From Pseudomonas sp. DTU_2021_1001937_2_SI_NGA_ILE_001 (GTDB taxonomy: Bacteria; Pseudomonadota; Gammaproteobacteria; Pseudomonadales; Pseudomonadaceae), in NCBI RefSeq assembly GCF_032463525.1, contig NZ_CP135971.1, positions 2,542,001 to 2,606,000 on the forward strand: 64,000 nt of DNA, read 5' to 3'. Below, piece by piece: positions 27,613-34,643 of this stretch. The notes beneath the pieces are model-generated. The model did not search any database. It was not told the origin of the DNA and saw only the letters and a program-made list of their open reading frames with translations. Position 1 is the stretch's first letter. Each line of letters opens with the position of its first letter. The translations under genes and the position numbers were made by a program.

Positions 27613-28169
27613 GCGAAGTCCTGCAACACCGGATAGAAGGCCGCGAAGTCCTCGCTCAGCGGTTGGTACAGGCCAGGCAGTTCCTGCATGGCCTGGAACA
27701 ACCCCTCGGGGCGTGACAGGCGCCGGGCGATGCCACCCAGCGCTGCTTCAACCACCGAATACTCCTGATAGGACCCCAACCAGTCCTGCGCGACCATGCG
27801 CGGCGCCACCGCCGCCAGACGCTCAGGCAAGTCAGCCTGCGCCCGCAGTACGCGGTAGAAACGCTCGGTGAAAGCCTCCAGCGGCACTTGCGCATAGCAG
27901 TGCCAGTCTCTGGCCAGGCAGTGATCGAAGAACACGTCCAGCACGATCCCCGCATAGCGTCGGTTGCCCTGAGAGAAGCGCCCCAGCGCGGCCCGGGTCA
28001 AGGGATGCCGGTCAGTGAAGGCGTCGATGCGCCGGTGCAAATGGATAGACGCCTCGACCTCGGGCGTAAAGCGCCCGGCCAGCGGTCCTTTGACGAAGTC
28101 GCCGTAGAGGCTGCCGAGCAATTGCGCGGGGCGTTGCCCGCCGAGATGAAGATGTGCGAGGTAGTTCAT
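27528..28169 (-). CDS. acpH: Acyl carrier protein phosphodiesterase
   Basis: Removes the 4'-phosphopantetheine group from ACP. The 213-residue protein starts MNYLAHLHL, the family hallmark, and has GSLYGDFVKG and the metal-binding region IHLHRRIDAFTDRHP, plus VLDVFFDHCLARDW. It is about 20 residues longer than E. coli AcpH. The Ala/Gly-rich tail is the part that overlaps olsA. It is divergent from the ArsR gene across a palindrome-rich region. Confidence 0.9.
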   Translation of the reverse strand: MNYLAHLHLGGQRPAQLLGSLYGDFVKGPLAGRFTPEVEASIHLHRRIDAFTDRHPLTRAALGRFSQGNRRYAGIVLDVFFDHCLARDWHCYAQVPLEAFTERFYRVLRAQADLPERLAAVAPRMVAQDWLGSYQEYSVVEAALGGIARRLSRPEGLFQAMQELPGLYQPLSEDFAAFYPVLQDFAQAALAGDAAVAGSGTAGLSGSAPNSAC

Positions 28170-28208
28170 GTCCCCAAGCCTACGCCGGGAACAGCGGCCA
28201 TGAAACCC

Positions 28209-28290
28209 ATATCGTTATAACCCGATATATCGATTCGCTCTGTGCTCAGCACTTCTGGATATTTGTACATCGCGATATAGCGATATATCG
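28209..28290 (+). promoter_or_regulatory. Twin CGATATATCG palindromes, candidate ArsR-family operators
   Basis: The perfect 10-bp palindrome CGATATATCG occurs at 28223-28232 and again at 28281-28290. The first is paired with ATATCG at 28209-28214 and the second with CGATATAG at 28273-28280. These sit between divergent acpH and the ArsR-like gene. AT-rich inverted repeats of this type are typical for ArsR regulators, so autoregulation and control of xenB are likely. Confidence 0.6.
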
Positions 28291-28334
28291 TCAACCGCTC
28301 ATCGTCCTATTGCGCAGCCTCCATCGAGAACGCC

Positions 28335-28649
28335 ATGAACATCGACCTCGACGAAGTCATGAAAGCCCTGGCCCATCCGGTTCGCCGCGAAATCCTCGTC
28401 TGGCTGAAGAACCCCGAGGCCTGTTTTCCGGACCAGGAGCACTCGCTGGAACACGGTGTGTGCGCCGGAAAGATCGACCAGCGTACAGGGCTGTCTCAGT
28501 CCACCGTCTCGGCGCACCTGGCCACGCTGCAGCGTGCCGGGCTGATCACCAGCAAAAAAGTCGGCCAGTGGCACTTCTTCAGGCGCAACGAAGCCTGCAT
28601 CCAGGCTTTCGTGCAGGCCCTGGTCGCCGAGCTGGACAACCGCGCATGA
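28335..28649 (+). CDS. ArsR-family transcriptional regulator
   Basis: A 104-residue winged-helix regulator: LDEVMKALAHPVRREILVWL at the N terminus, the recognition helix SQSTVSAHLATLQRAGL and wing SKKVGQWHFFRRN. It contains Cys residues (PEACF, GVCAG, EACIQ), but there is no classical ELCVCDL metal-binding box. It probably senses an electrophile or redox signal rather than arsenic; this is inference. It lies 102 bases upstream of xenB on the same strand and has candidate operators upstream. Confidence 0.87.
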   Translation: MNIDLDEVMKALAHPVRREILVWLKNPEACFPDQEHSLEHGVCAGKIDQRTGLSQSTVSAHLATLQRAGLITSKKVGQWHFFRRNEACIQAFVQALVAELDNRA

Positions 28650-28751
28650 CCTTTCCAACCGGCCAGGCCGCCCTTCCCGGCGGCCTGGTCTTGCGTACTT
28701 CATGGGGCGACACGCATGCCCCGAACCGTCTCATCATCGAGGGTTTGTGAC

Positions 28752-29801
28752 ATGACCACACTGTTTGACCCGATCACCGTGGGTGACCTGGAACTGCCCA
28801 ACCGCATCATCATGGCGCCGCTGACCCGCTGCCGCGCCGACGAAGGCCGGGTGCCCAACGCCATGATGGCCGAGTACTACGTACAGCGCGCCTCGGCGGG
28901 CCTGATCATCAGCGAAGCGACCTCAGTGACCCCGATGGGCGTCGGCTACCCGGACACTCCGGGCATCTGGTCCACCGACCAGGTGCGCGGCTGGAGCAAC
29001 GTGACCAAGGCCGTGCATGGCGCCGGCGGACGTATCGTGCTGCAGCTGTGGCATGTCGGGCGCATTTCACACCCCTCCTACCTCAACGGCGAGACCCCGG
29101 TAGCGCCCAGCGCGGTGAAGCCGGCCGGGCACGTCAGCCTGGTGCGCCCGCAGGCGGAGTTCCCGACCCCGCGAGCCCTGGAGCTGGCAGAGATCGGTGA
29201 TGTCATCGAGGCCTACCGCAGCGGGGCGGAGAACGCCAAGGCAGCCGGTTTCGACGGCGTGGAAATCCATGCCGCCAACGGCTACCTGCTCGACCAGTTC
29301 CTGCAGACCAAGACCAACCAGCGCACCGACCGCTACGGCGGCTCGTTGGAAAACCGCGCCCGCCTGCTGCTGGAAGTGACCGACGCGGTCATCGACGTGT
29401 GGGGTGCCGGCCGGGTCGGTGTACACCTGGCACCACGCGCCGATGCCCATGACATGGGCGACGACAACCGGGCGGAGACCTTCGGCTACGTGGCCAGCGA
29501 GCTGGGCAAGCGCGGCATCGCCTTCATCTGCGCCCGCGAGCGGGAAGCCGATGACAGCCTCGGCCCGCAGTTGAAAAAGGCTTTCGGCGGCGTGTACATC
29601 GCCAACGAGAAATTCACCAAAGCCACGGCCAACGCCTGGCTGTCCAGCGGCAAGGCCGATGCGGTGGCCTTCGGTGTGCCTTACATCGCCAACCCGGACC
29701 TGCCCGAGCGACTGGCCCAGGATGCACCGCTCAACGAGGCCGACCCGCAGACCTTCTACGGCAAGGGCCCGGTCGGTTACATCGACTACCCCCGCCTGTA
29801 A
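28752..29801 (+). CDS. xenB: Xenobiotic reductase / N-ethylmaleimide reductase, Old Yellow Enzyme family
   Basis: FMN-dependent ene-reductase that reduces activated alkenes, nitro compounds and nitrate esters with NADPH. The 349-residue TIM barrel has MAPLTRCRA near the FMN site, the active-site pair in EIHAANGYLLDQF (about 172) and QRTDRYGGSLENRARL. Length and sequence match P. putida/P. fluorescens XenB as I recall. The start at 28752 follows GAGGGTTTGTGAC. It is probably controlled by the ArsR protein encoded just upstream. Confidence 0.92.
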   Translation: MTTLFDPITVGDLELPNRIIMAPLTRCRADEGRVPNAMMAEYYVQRASAGLIISEATSVTPMGVGYPDTPGIWSTDQVRGWSNVTKAVHGAGGRIVLQLWHVGRISHPSYLNGETPVAPSAVKPAGHVSLVRPQAEFPTPRALELAEIGDVIEAYRSGAENAKAAGFDGVEIHAANGYLLDQFLQTKTNQRTDRYGGSLENRARLLLEVTDAVIDVWGAGRVGVHLAPRADAHDMGDDNRAETFGYVASELGKRGIAFICAREREADDSLGPQLKKAFGGVYIANEKFTKATANAWLSSGKADAVAFGVPYIANPDLPERLAQDAPLNEADPQTFYGKGPVGYIDYPRL

Positions 29802-29811
29802 CCAGAGTGAC

Positions 29812-29847
29812 AAAAAAGGCGCAGCCCCTGGGGGATGCGCCTTTTTT
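29812..29847. terminator. Bidirectional intrinsic terminator
   Basis: Stem AAAAAAGGCGCA / TGCGCCTTTTTT with a self-complementary loop. A-run on one side and T-run on the other; it serves both xenB and the convergent coiled-coil gene. Confidence 0.9.
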
Positions 29848-29860
29848 CATAGCGGCTGAT

Positions 29861-30721
29861 TCACTGTGCCGTGCCAATGCGCTGCGACAGGGTCTGCACC
29901 TGGTTGGTCAGTGCATTGAGGTTGCGCGTCACCTGGCTGCGGAACGCGTCGAACTCGGCGGTGTTGGTCCCGGAAGGGGCTGCCGCCGGACGGTTTTCCT
30001 GCTCGCTCCTGAGCACCAGCAGGTCCTGTTGCAGGCGCTCGATATCGGCCGCCGGATTACCCTGCTTCTTCAGCGCGGCAACGTCGGCAGCCAGGCTCTT
30101 GAGCTGCGCATCGAACTTGCCCTGCTCGCCCTGTGCAGCCTTGATCTGCTCCGGCAATGCCGCCTTGAGCGCGGCCAATTCAGCCTGCACGGCCTTGAGC
30201 TGCTCCTGGGTCTGGGCCAGCGCCGTGCGCTGTTCAGTGGTCTGTCCGCCCAGCTGCTCCAGGCGCTTGTCGAGGCTGCCCTGCTCGCCCTGGGCATTCT
30301 CCCGATGTTTTTCCTGCTCCTGCAGCTGCGCGTCGAGCAGGTCCAGGCGCTGCTTGAGGGCCTCGCCTTCGCGGCTCATGGCCTCGTTGGCGGTGACCTT
30401 GCCGGAAATGTCCTGCAGCCGGCCAGCGGCGTCCTCACTGATGCGCGCGAAACTTTCCTGGGTCGCAACCAGTTGCTGTTCCATCAGCGAGATCTGCTGG
30501 AAGCTCCACCAGCCCAGGCCGCAAAAGGCGATGAACAAGGCACCGATCAAGGCCCACAGCGGTGCAGTGGTCGGGGCCTTGACCTTGACCACCGGCGTCT
30601 CGCGTGAGTACACCGTGGTGCGTTCCCGTGCCCCCCTGGTCGGCACCAGGTCGTCATCGTCGTCATCCCGGGCACTGAGGCTGGGGATGTCATCGATGTC
30701 GTCTTGTGGTTCGTTACGCAT
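29861..30721 (-). CDS. Coiled-coil membrane protein
   Basis: A 286-residue protein. The cytosolic head is very acidic (ARDDDDDDLVPTRG), followed by one membrane helix (about 54-74, LWALIGALFIAFCGLGWW) and a periplasmic coiled coil through ~250 with many EQL/ALK heptads (RLEQLGGQTTEQRTALAQTQ). The C-terminal helix has RNLNALTNQVQTLSQRIG. This is the layout of membrane-anchored coiled-coil proteins found beside lipid or epimerase genes. No enzyme motif. It follows the epimerase gene on the same strand after 118 bases. Confidence 0.8.
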   Translation of the reverse strand: MRNEPQDDIDDIPSLSARDDDDDDLVPTRGARERTTVYSRETPVVKVKAPTTAPLWALIGALFIAFCGLGWWSFQQISLMEQQLVATQESFARISEDAAGRLQDISGKVTANEAMSREGEALKQRLDLLDAQLQEQEKHRENAQGEQGSLDKRLEQLGGQTTEQRTALAQTQEQLKAVQAELAALKAALPEQIKAAQGEQGKFDAQLKSLAADVAALKKQGNPAADIERLQQDLLVLRSEQENRPAAAPSGTNTAEFDAFRSQVTRNLNALTNQVQTLSQRIGTAQ

Positions 30722-30839
30722 AAGCCATCCTTCAAAGAGGTTTTGTAAGAAACCTGGCAACCCGGCGCAGTGTAAACGCCGGACATGACGCCAATGCCTG
30801 CGCCCAGGCTCGGTACTCGCGGTTGTCGACCGCTGAGGA

Positions 30840-31841
30840 CTAGCGCGCCTGGTACATGTGCCCGGCCTTCCACCAGGCACAGAACTCGTCCAGCGCGGCC
30901 CACAGGCTGACCTGCGGCTCATAGCCCAGATAGTGCCGCGCCCGGGCGATATCGAGGGTGAAATCCTTGTTAAGCACCTGCACGCCGAGCCTCGACAGCG
31001 TCGGTTCGGGACGACCCGGCCAAACCAGGCAGGCGGCCTCGTTGAGCATGGCCATGCCGTAGGTCAGGCCGAACGATCTGTAACGCCTGACCTGCGGCAA
31101 CTGCATCTGGCGCATCACGTAGTTGATCGCATCCCAGATCGGCACTGGCTGGCCATTGCTGATGTTGTAGACCTGCCCCAACGCCTCGTCACCCACCTGA
31201 ACGCTGCGCAGCAAGGCCTGATTCAGGTTGGCCATGCTGGTGAAATCGACACGGTTCAGGCCGTTGCCCACGATCGCCAGGCGGCGCTTTTCCTGCAGCC
31301 TGAGCAAGCGGGGGAAGATACTGCGATCCCCCGCGCCCGTCACCATCCGCGGACGCAACGCAATGACCTCCAGGCCGAACTCCTGCGCGCCGAACACTTT
31401 CTGCTCGGCCAGGTACTTGGTCTGCGCGTAGGTATTGGCAAAACGCCGGGGTACCTGGTCTTCGCGCACGCCGAGCCGCGAGCGGCCGTCGAAATACACC
31501 GACGGCGACGACAGATAGACCAGCCGCCGGACCTTCTGTTTCAGACAGGCTTCGACGACGTTTTCGGTGAGCTGCACATTGGCTTGCAGGAAATCCTGGC
31601 GACGCCCCCAGAATCCCACCGCGCCGGCGCAATGCACCACGGTATCGACATCGCTGCACAAGGCACGAACCCCATCGGCGTCGGCCAGGTCGGCCGCCAT
31701 GCACTGCGCACCGCGCAGGGCAAGGGGCTCCAGCGCTTCGCCGCGCCGGGCAGTGACCCGCACGTCGAATCCGCGCTCCAGGGCGTAGCGCGCGAAGCGC
31801 CCGCCGATGAAGCCGCTCGCGCCAGTGACCAGAATCTTCAT
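30840..31841 (-). CDS. NAD-dependent epimerase / 3-beta-hydroxysteroid dehydrogenase-like protein
   Basis: A 333-residue extended SDR. The nucleotide fold starts with GASGFIGG (residues 7-14); VYLSSPSVYF and YAQTK (about 140) provide the catalytic Ser/Tyr/Lys. The C-terminal half binds substrate (VYNISNGQPVPIWDAINYV). Similar proteins act on nucleotide sugars, steroids or dihydroflavonols, so the substrate cannot be named. It lies between the coiled-coil gene and argP, all on the minus strand. Confidence 0.86.
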   Translation of the reverse strand: MKILVTGASGFIGGRFARYALERGFDVRVTARRGEALEPLALRGAQCMAADLADADGVRALCSDVDTVVHCAGAVGFWGRRQDFLQANVQLTENVVEACLKQKVRRLVYLSSPSVYFDGRSRLGVREDQVPRRFANTYAQTKYLAEQKVFGAQEFGLEVIALRPRMVTGAGDRSIFPRLLRLQEKRRLAIVGNGLNRVDFTSMANLNQALLRSVQVGDEALGQVYNISNGQPVPIWDAINYVMRQMQLPQVRRYRSFGLTYGMAMLNEAACLVWPGRPEPTLSRLGVQVLNKDFTLDIARARHYLGYEPQVSLWAALDEFCAWWKAGHMYQAR

Positions 31842-31896
31842 TTACTCATCCTTCAACACAGACCACGACACAGCCTGAAGACGCTTGGTTCTATCC

Positions 31897-32784
31897 TCAG
31901 GGCACCAGCCACTGCGCGGCCTGCCGGGCCAAGTGGCTGGTCAGGCGGTTCAACAGCTGACCACCATTGCGCCAATGATGCCAGTACAGGGGCACCTCGA
32001 TGCAGTGCCCCGGTAAAAGATCGCGCAGGGTACCGTCGTGCAGTTGATCGCGCACCTGCAGATCCGGTACCAGCCCCCAGCCCAGACCGGCCTCCAGCAT
32101 ACGCACGAAGCCCTCGGAAGACGGGCACAGGTGGTGCTCGAAACTTTCGTGCAGGCCGAGTGACGACAGGTAGCGATGCTGCAAGGTGTCATCCGGGCCG
32201 AACACCAGCACCGGCACGCGATTGAGCCGCGTCGCGTCCACCCCCTGCGGGAAATGCCGGGCGATGAATGTCGGGCTGGCCAGGGCCAGGTAGCGCATCG
32301 CCCCCAGGCGCAGGCTGCGTGCGCCAGAAACCGGTCGTTCGCTGGCACACACGCAGGCGGCGACCTCACCGGCACGCATGCGCCGCAAGCCGACTTCCTG
32401 GTCTTCCACCACCAAATCCAGCAGCAGGCGATGGTCGATGCAGAAGTCTCCAACCGCACCCGCCCACCAGGTGGCCAGGCTGTCAGCATTGAGCGCGATA
32501 CGCAGCCGGTCGGGCAGGCCCTCTTCATCCAGGCTCGGCACCTGGCCCTGCAGGTCGCGTTCGAGCAGACGCACCTGCTGCACATGGTTGAGCAGCCGCT
32601 GGCCGATCTCGGTCGGGCCTGGCGGCGTGGAGCGCACCAGCACCGGCTGGCCCACGCGCGCTTCGAGCAGCTTGATGCGCTGCGACACCGCCGACTGGGA
32701 AATACCCAGTACCTGGGCGGCGCGTTCAAAGCCGGCCTGTTCGACGACGGCCGCCAGCGCGGAAAGCAGCTTGTAATCGAACAT
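31897..32784 (-). CDS. argP: ArgP, LysR-family regulator of arginine export
   Basis: A 295-residue LysR regulator. The HTH is at 1-60 (FERAAQVLGISQSAVSQRIKLLE), followed by the two-lobed effector domain. In E. coli, ArgP activates argO in response to arginine and lysine. The divergent argO gene immediately next door supports the name. The ATG at 32784 is preceded by GGAAAAC. Upstream frame residues are unlike the family. Confidence 0.9.
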   Translation of the reverse strand: MFDYKLLSALAAVVEQAGFERAAQVLGISQSAVSQRIKLLEARVGQPVLVRSTPPGPTEIGQRLLNHVQQVRLLERDLQGQVPSLDEEGLPDRLRIALNADSLATWWAGAVGDFCIDHRLLLDLVVEDQEVGLRRMRAGEVAACVCASERPVSGARSLRLGAMRYLALASPTFIARHFPQGVDATRLNRVPVLVFGPDDTLQHRYLSSLGLHESFEHHLCPSSEGFVRMLEAGLGWGLVPDLQVRDQLHDGTLRDLLPGHCIEVPLYWHHWRNGGQLLNRLTSHLARQAAQWLVP

Positions 32785-32807
32785 CAGTTTTCCTAATGAG
32801 CAATGAG

Positions 32808-32825
32808 TAAGATTGATTTTTCTTA
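32808..32825. promoter_or_regulatory. Candidate ArgP site between argP and argO
   Basis: TAAGA-N8-TCTTA is a symmetrical element in the 96-bp divergent promoter region. LysR regulators bind such dyads; no footprint is known to me for this exact sequence. Confidence 0.4.
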
Positions 32826-32880
32826 TACAGGCAAGCAGCCCAGAATCGCCAGCCATTACTTCGACGCGGATGTTCCTCTC

Positions 32881-33483
32881 ATGTGGCAAAGCTATGTAAA
32901 CGGTCTGTTGGTGGCCTTCGGGTTGATCATGGCCATCGGTGCACAGAACGCTTTCGTCCTGTCCCAGGGACTGCGCCGCGAACACCATGTCTCGGTTGCC
33001 GTGCTGTGCATTCTCTGTGACGCGGTGCTGGTGGCCCTGGGTGTGTTCGGCCTGGCCAGCCTGCTGTTGCAGAACCCGACCCTGCTAGCCATCGCACGCT
33101 GGGGCGGCGCGCTGTTCCTGAGCTGGTACGGCATCCAGGCACTGCGCCGCGCCTGCGCCCGGCAGAGCCTGGAGAACAGCGCCACCCAAGGCGCACGCTC
33201 GCGCCGCGCGGTGCTGCTCAGTGCCCTGGCGGTGACCCTGCTCAACCCGCACGTGTACCTCGACACCGTGCTGCTGATCGGCTCGCTGGGCGCCCAGCAG
33301 AGCATGCCAGGCGCCTATGTGGCAGGCGCCGCCAGCGCCTCGATGCTGTGGTTCTGCCTGCTGGCCTTCGGCGCAGCCTGGCTGGCCCCCTGGCTGGCCC
33401 GGCCGACCACCTGGCGGCTGGTCGACCTGATGGTCGCGGTGATGATGTTCAGCGTCGCCGTGCAACTGATACGGGGTGTCTGA
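32881..33483 (+). CDS. argO: Arginine exporter ArgO (LysE family)
   Basis: Inner-membrane exporter of arginine or lysine. The 200-residue protein has the LysE pattern: FGLIMAIGAQNAFVLSQGL in the first helix region and LLNPHVYLDTVLLIG with the conserved NPH. About six hydrophobic segments are seen. The start at 32881 gives MWQSYVNGLLVAFG, usual for ArgO; an earlier ATG at 32803 would add a polar extension over the regulatory region. Confidence 0.9.
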   Translation: MWQSYVNGLLVAFGLIMAIGAQNAFVLSQGLRREHHVSVAVLCILCDAVLVALGVFGLASLLLQNPTLLAIARWGGALFLSWYGIQALRRACARQSLENSATQGARSRRAVLLSALAVTLLNPHVYLDTVLLIGSLGAQQSMPGAYVAGAASASMLWFCLLAFGAAWLAPWLARPTTWRLVDLMVAVMMFSVAVQLIRGV

Positions 33484-33561
33484 ATACGTCGCGGCATGTT
33501 CATCCCGCGTCGGGGAACCTCTATTCCATACAGTTGTTACGTGGTTAACCCGCAGACCCGG

Positions 33562-33645
33562 TGCTATGATCCGGGACCTGTGCCGCATAGAGAGTGGAAA
33601 ACTCCCGGCGCACTGCTGTTTTGGATGGCCGCACCGTGAGCGGCC
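33562..33645 (+). promoter_or_regulatory. sodB promoter and 5' UTR hairpin
   Basis: TGC plus TATGAT (33565-33570) is an extended -10. It gives a 5' UTR of about 105 nt that contains a perfect stem GGCCGC-N7-GCGGCC at 33627-33645, upstream of AGGAG and the sodB ATG. Confidence 0.5.
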
Positions 33646-33681
33646 CCGCGACGAACGCATAGACCTGAAAGGAGATGAACC

Positions 33682-34263
33682 ATGGCTTTTGAATTGCCGC
33701 CACTGCCCTACGCCAAAGATGCACTGGTACCGCACATTTCCCCGGAAACCCTGGAATACCATCACGACAAGCACCACAACACCTACGTCGTGAACCTGAA
33801 CAACCTGGTGCCGGGTACCGAGTTCGAAGGCAAGTCCCTGGAAGAAATCATCAAGACCTCTTCGGGCGGCATCTTCAACAACGCAGCTCAGGTCTGGAAC
33901 CACACCTTCTACTGGAACTGCCTGTCGCCAAACGGTGGCGGCCAGCCAACCGGCGCACTGGCCGATGCCATCAACGCCGCGTTCGGTTCCTTCGACAAGT
34001 TCAAGGAAGAGTTCAGCAAGGTCACCATCGGCACCTTCGGTTCCGGCTGGGGCTGGCTGGTCAAGAAAGCTGACGGTTCCCTGGCCCTGGCCAGCACCAT
34101 CGGCGCCGGCAACCCGCTGACCACCGGCGACACCCCGCTGCTGACCTGCGACGTCTGGGAACACGCCTACTACATCGACTACCGCAACCTGCGTCCGAAG
34201 TACGTCGAGGCGTTCTGGAACCTGGTCAACTGGGACTTCGTGGCTCAGCAATACGCAGCCTGA
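33682..34263 (+). CDS. sodB: Iron superoxide dismutase
   Basis: Cytosolic Fe-SOD that dismutates superoxide. The 193-residue protein starts [15 protein letters not shown]. Metal ligands are His27 (in EYHHDKHH), the His of WNHTFYW, and Asp and His in [21 protein letters not shown] is the Fe-type signature. The length equals E. coli SodB. AAAGGAG precedes the start. In pseudomonads sodB is repressed post-transcriptionally by PrrF RNAs under low iron; the site is not verified here. Confidence 0.96.
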   Translation: MAFELPPLPYAKDALVPHISPETLEYHHDKHHNTYVVNLNNLVPGTEFEGKSLEEIIKTSSGGIFNNAAQVWNHTFYWNCLSPNGGGQPTGALADAINAAFGSFDKFKEEFSKVTIGTFGSGWGWLVKKADGSLALASTIGAGNPLTTGDTPLLTCDVWEHAYYIDYRNLRPKYVEAFWNLVNWDFVAQQYAA

Positions 34264-34280
34264 TCCCCGTTTCCAACAAG

Positions 34281-34305
34281 AAACCCGGCCATTGCCGGGT
34301 TTTTT
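34281..34305 (+). terminator. Rho-independent terminator of sodB
   Basis: Stem AAACCCGGC / GCCGGGTTT with T-run, 18 bases after the stop. Confidence 0.9.
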
Positions 34306-34643
34306 GTTGCCTGCCAGAACCCTCGCGTCGGTGCAGCAACCCGGGGCCTGGCTGAAAGTCCCCGGCTTGAGCGGCCGGGCAAAACACCCGGCAAACCCGC
34401 GCAAACTTTCGCATTGCCCGGCCACAAATGAGCTTCAATAAAGCGATAGCGAAGCAATATCGCTTTTTGTATCGTGCAGGTTCCTGCTCAAGTTCCTCCC
34501 CTGTGCGTCCGACACAGTGACATGCACGTGCCTGCACAGGCAGGCAGCAACGGCCTGGTATATCAGGCCGGCACAGGGAGGCAGGCGATTCGAAGGGTTG
34601 TCGATGACGTCAAGGTTCCCGAAACGGATTAAGGAATGACCTC
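34306..34643. other. sodB-bifA intergenic region with a second terminator and palindromes
   Basis: About 340 bases without a gene. A second intrinsic terminator lies at 34440-34468, implying an extra short transcript or read-through control. Farther on there are several small palindromes: CTGTG-N7-CACAG near 34500, TGCCTG-CA-CAGGCA near 34530 and GGCCTG-N6-CAGGCC near 34552. They may be operators for bifA, but no known motif is recognised. Confidence 0.5.
34440..34468 (+). terminator. Second terminator after sodB
   Basis: AAAGCGATA / TATCGCTTT stem with a 9-nt loop and T-run, 130 bases beyond the first sodB terminator. Confidence 0.75.
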
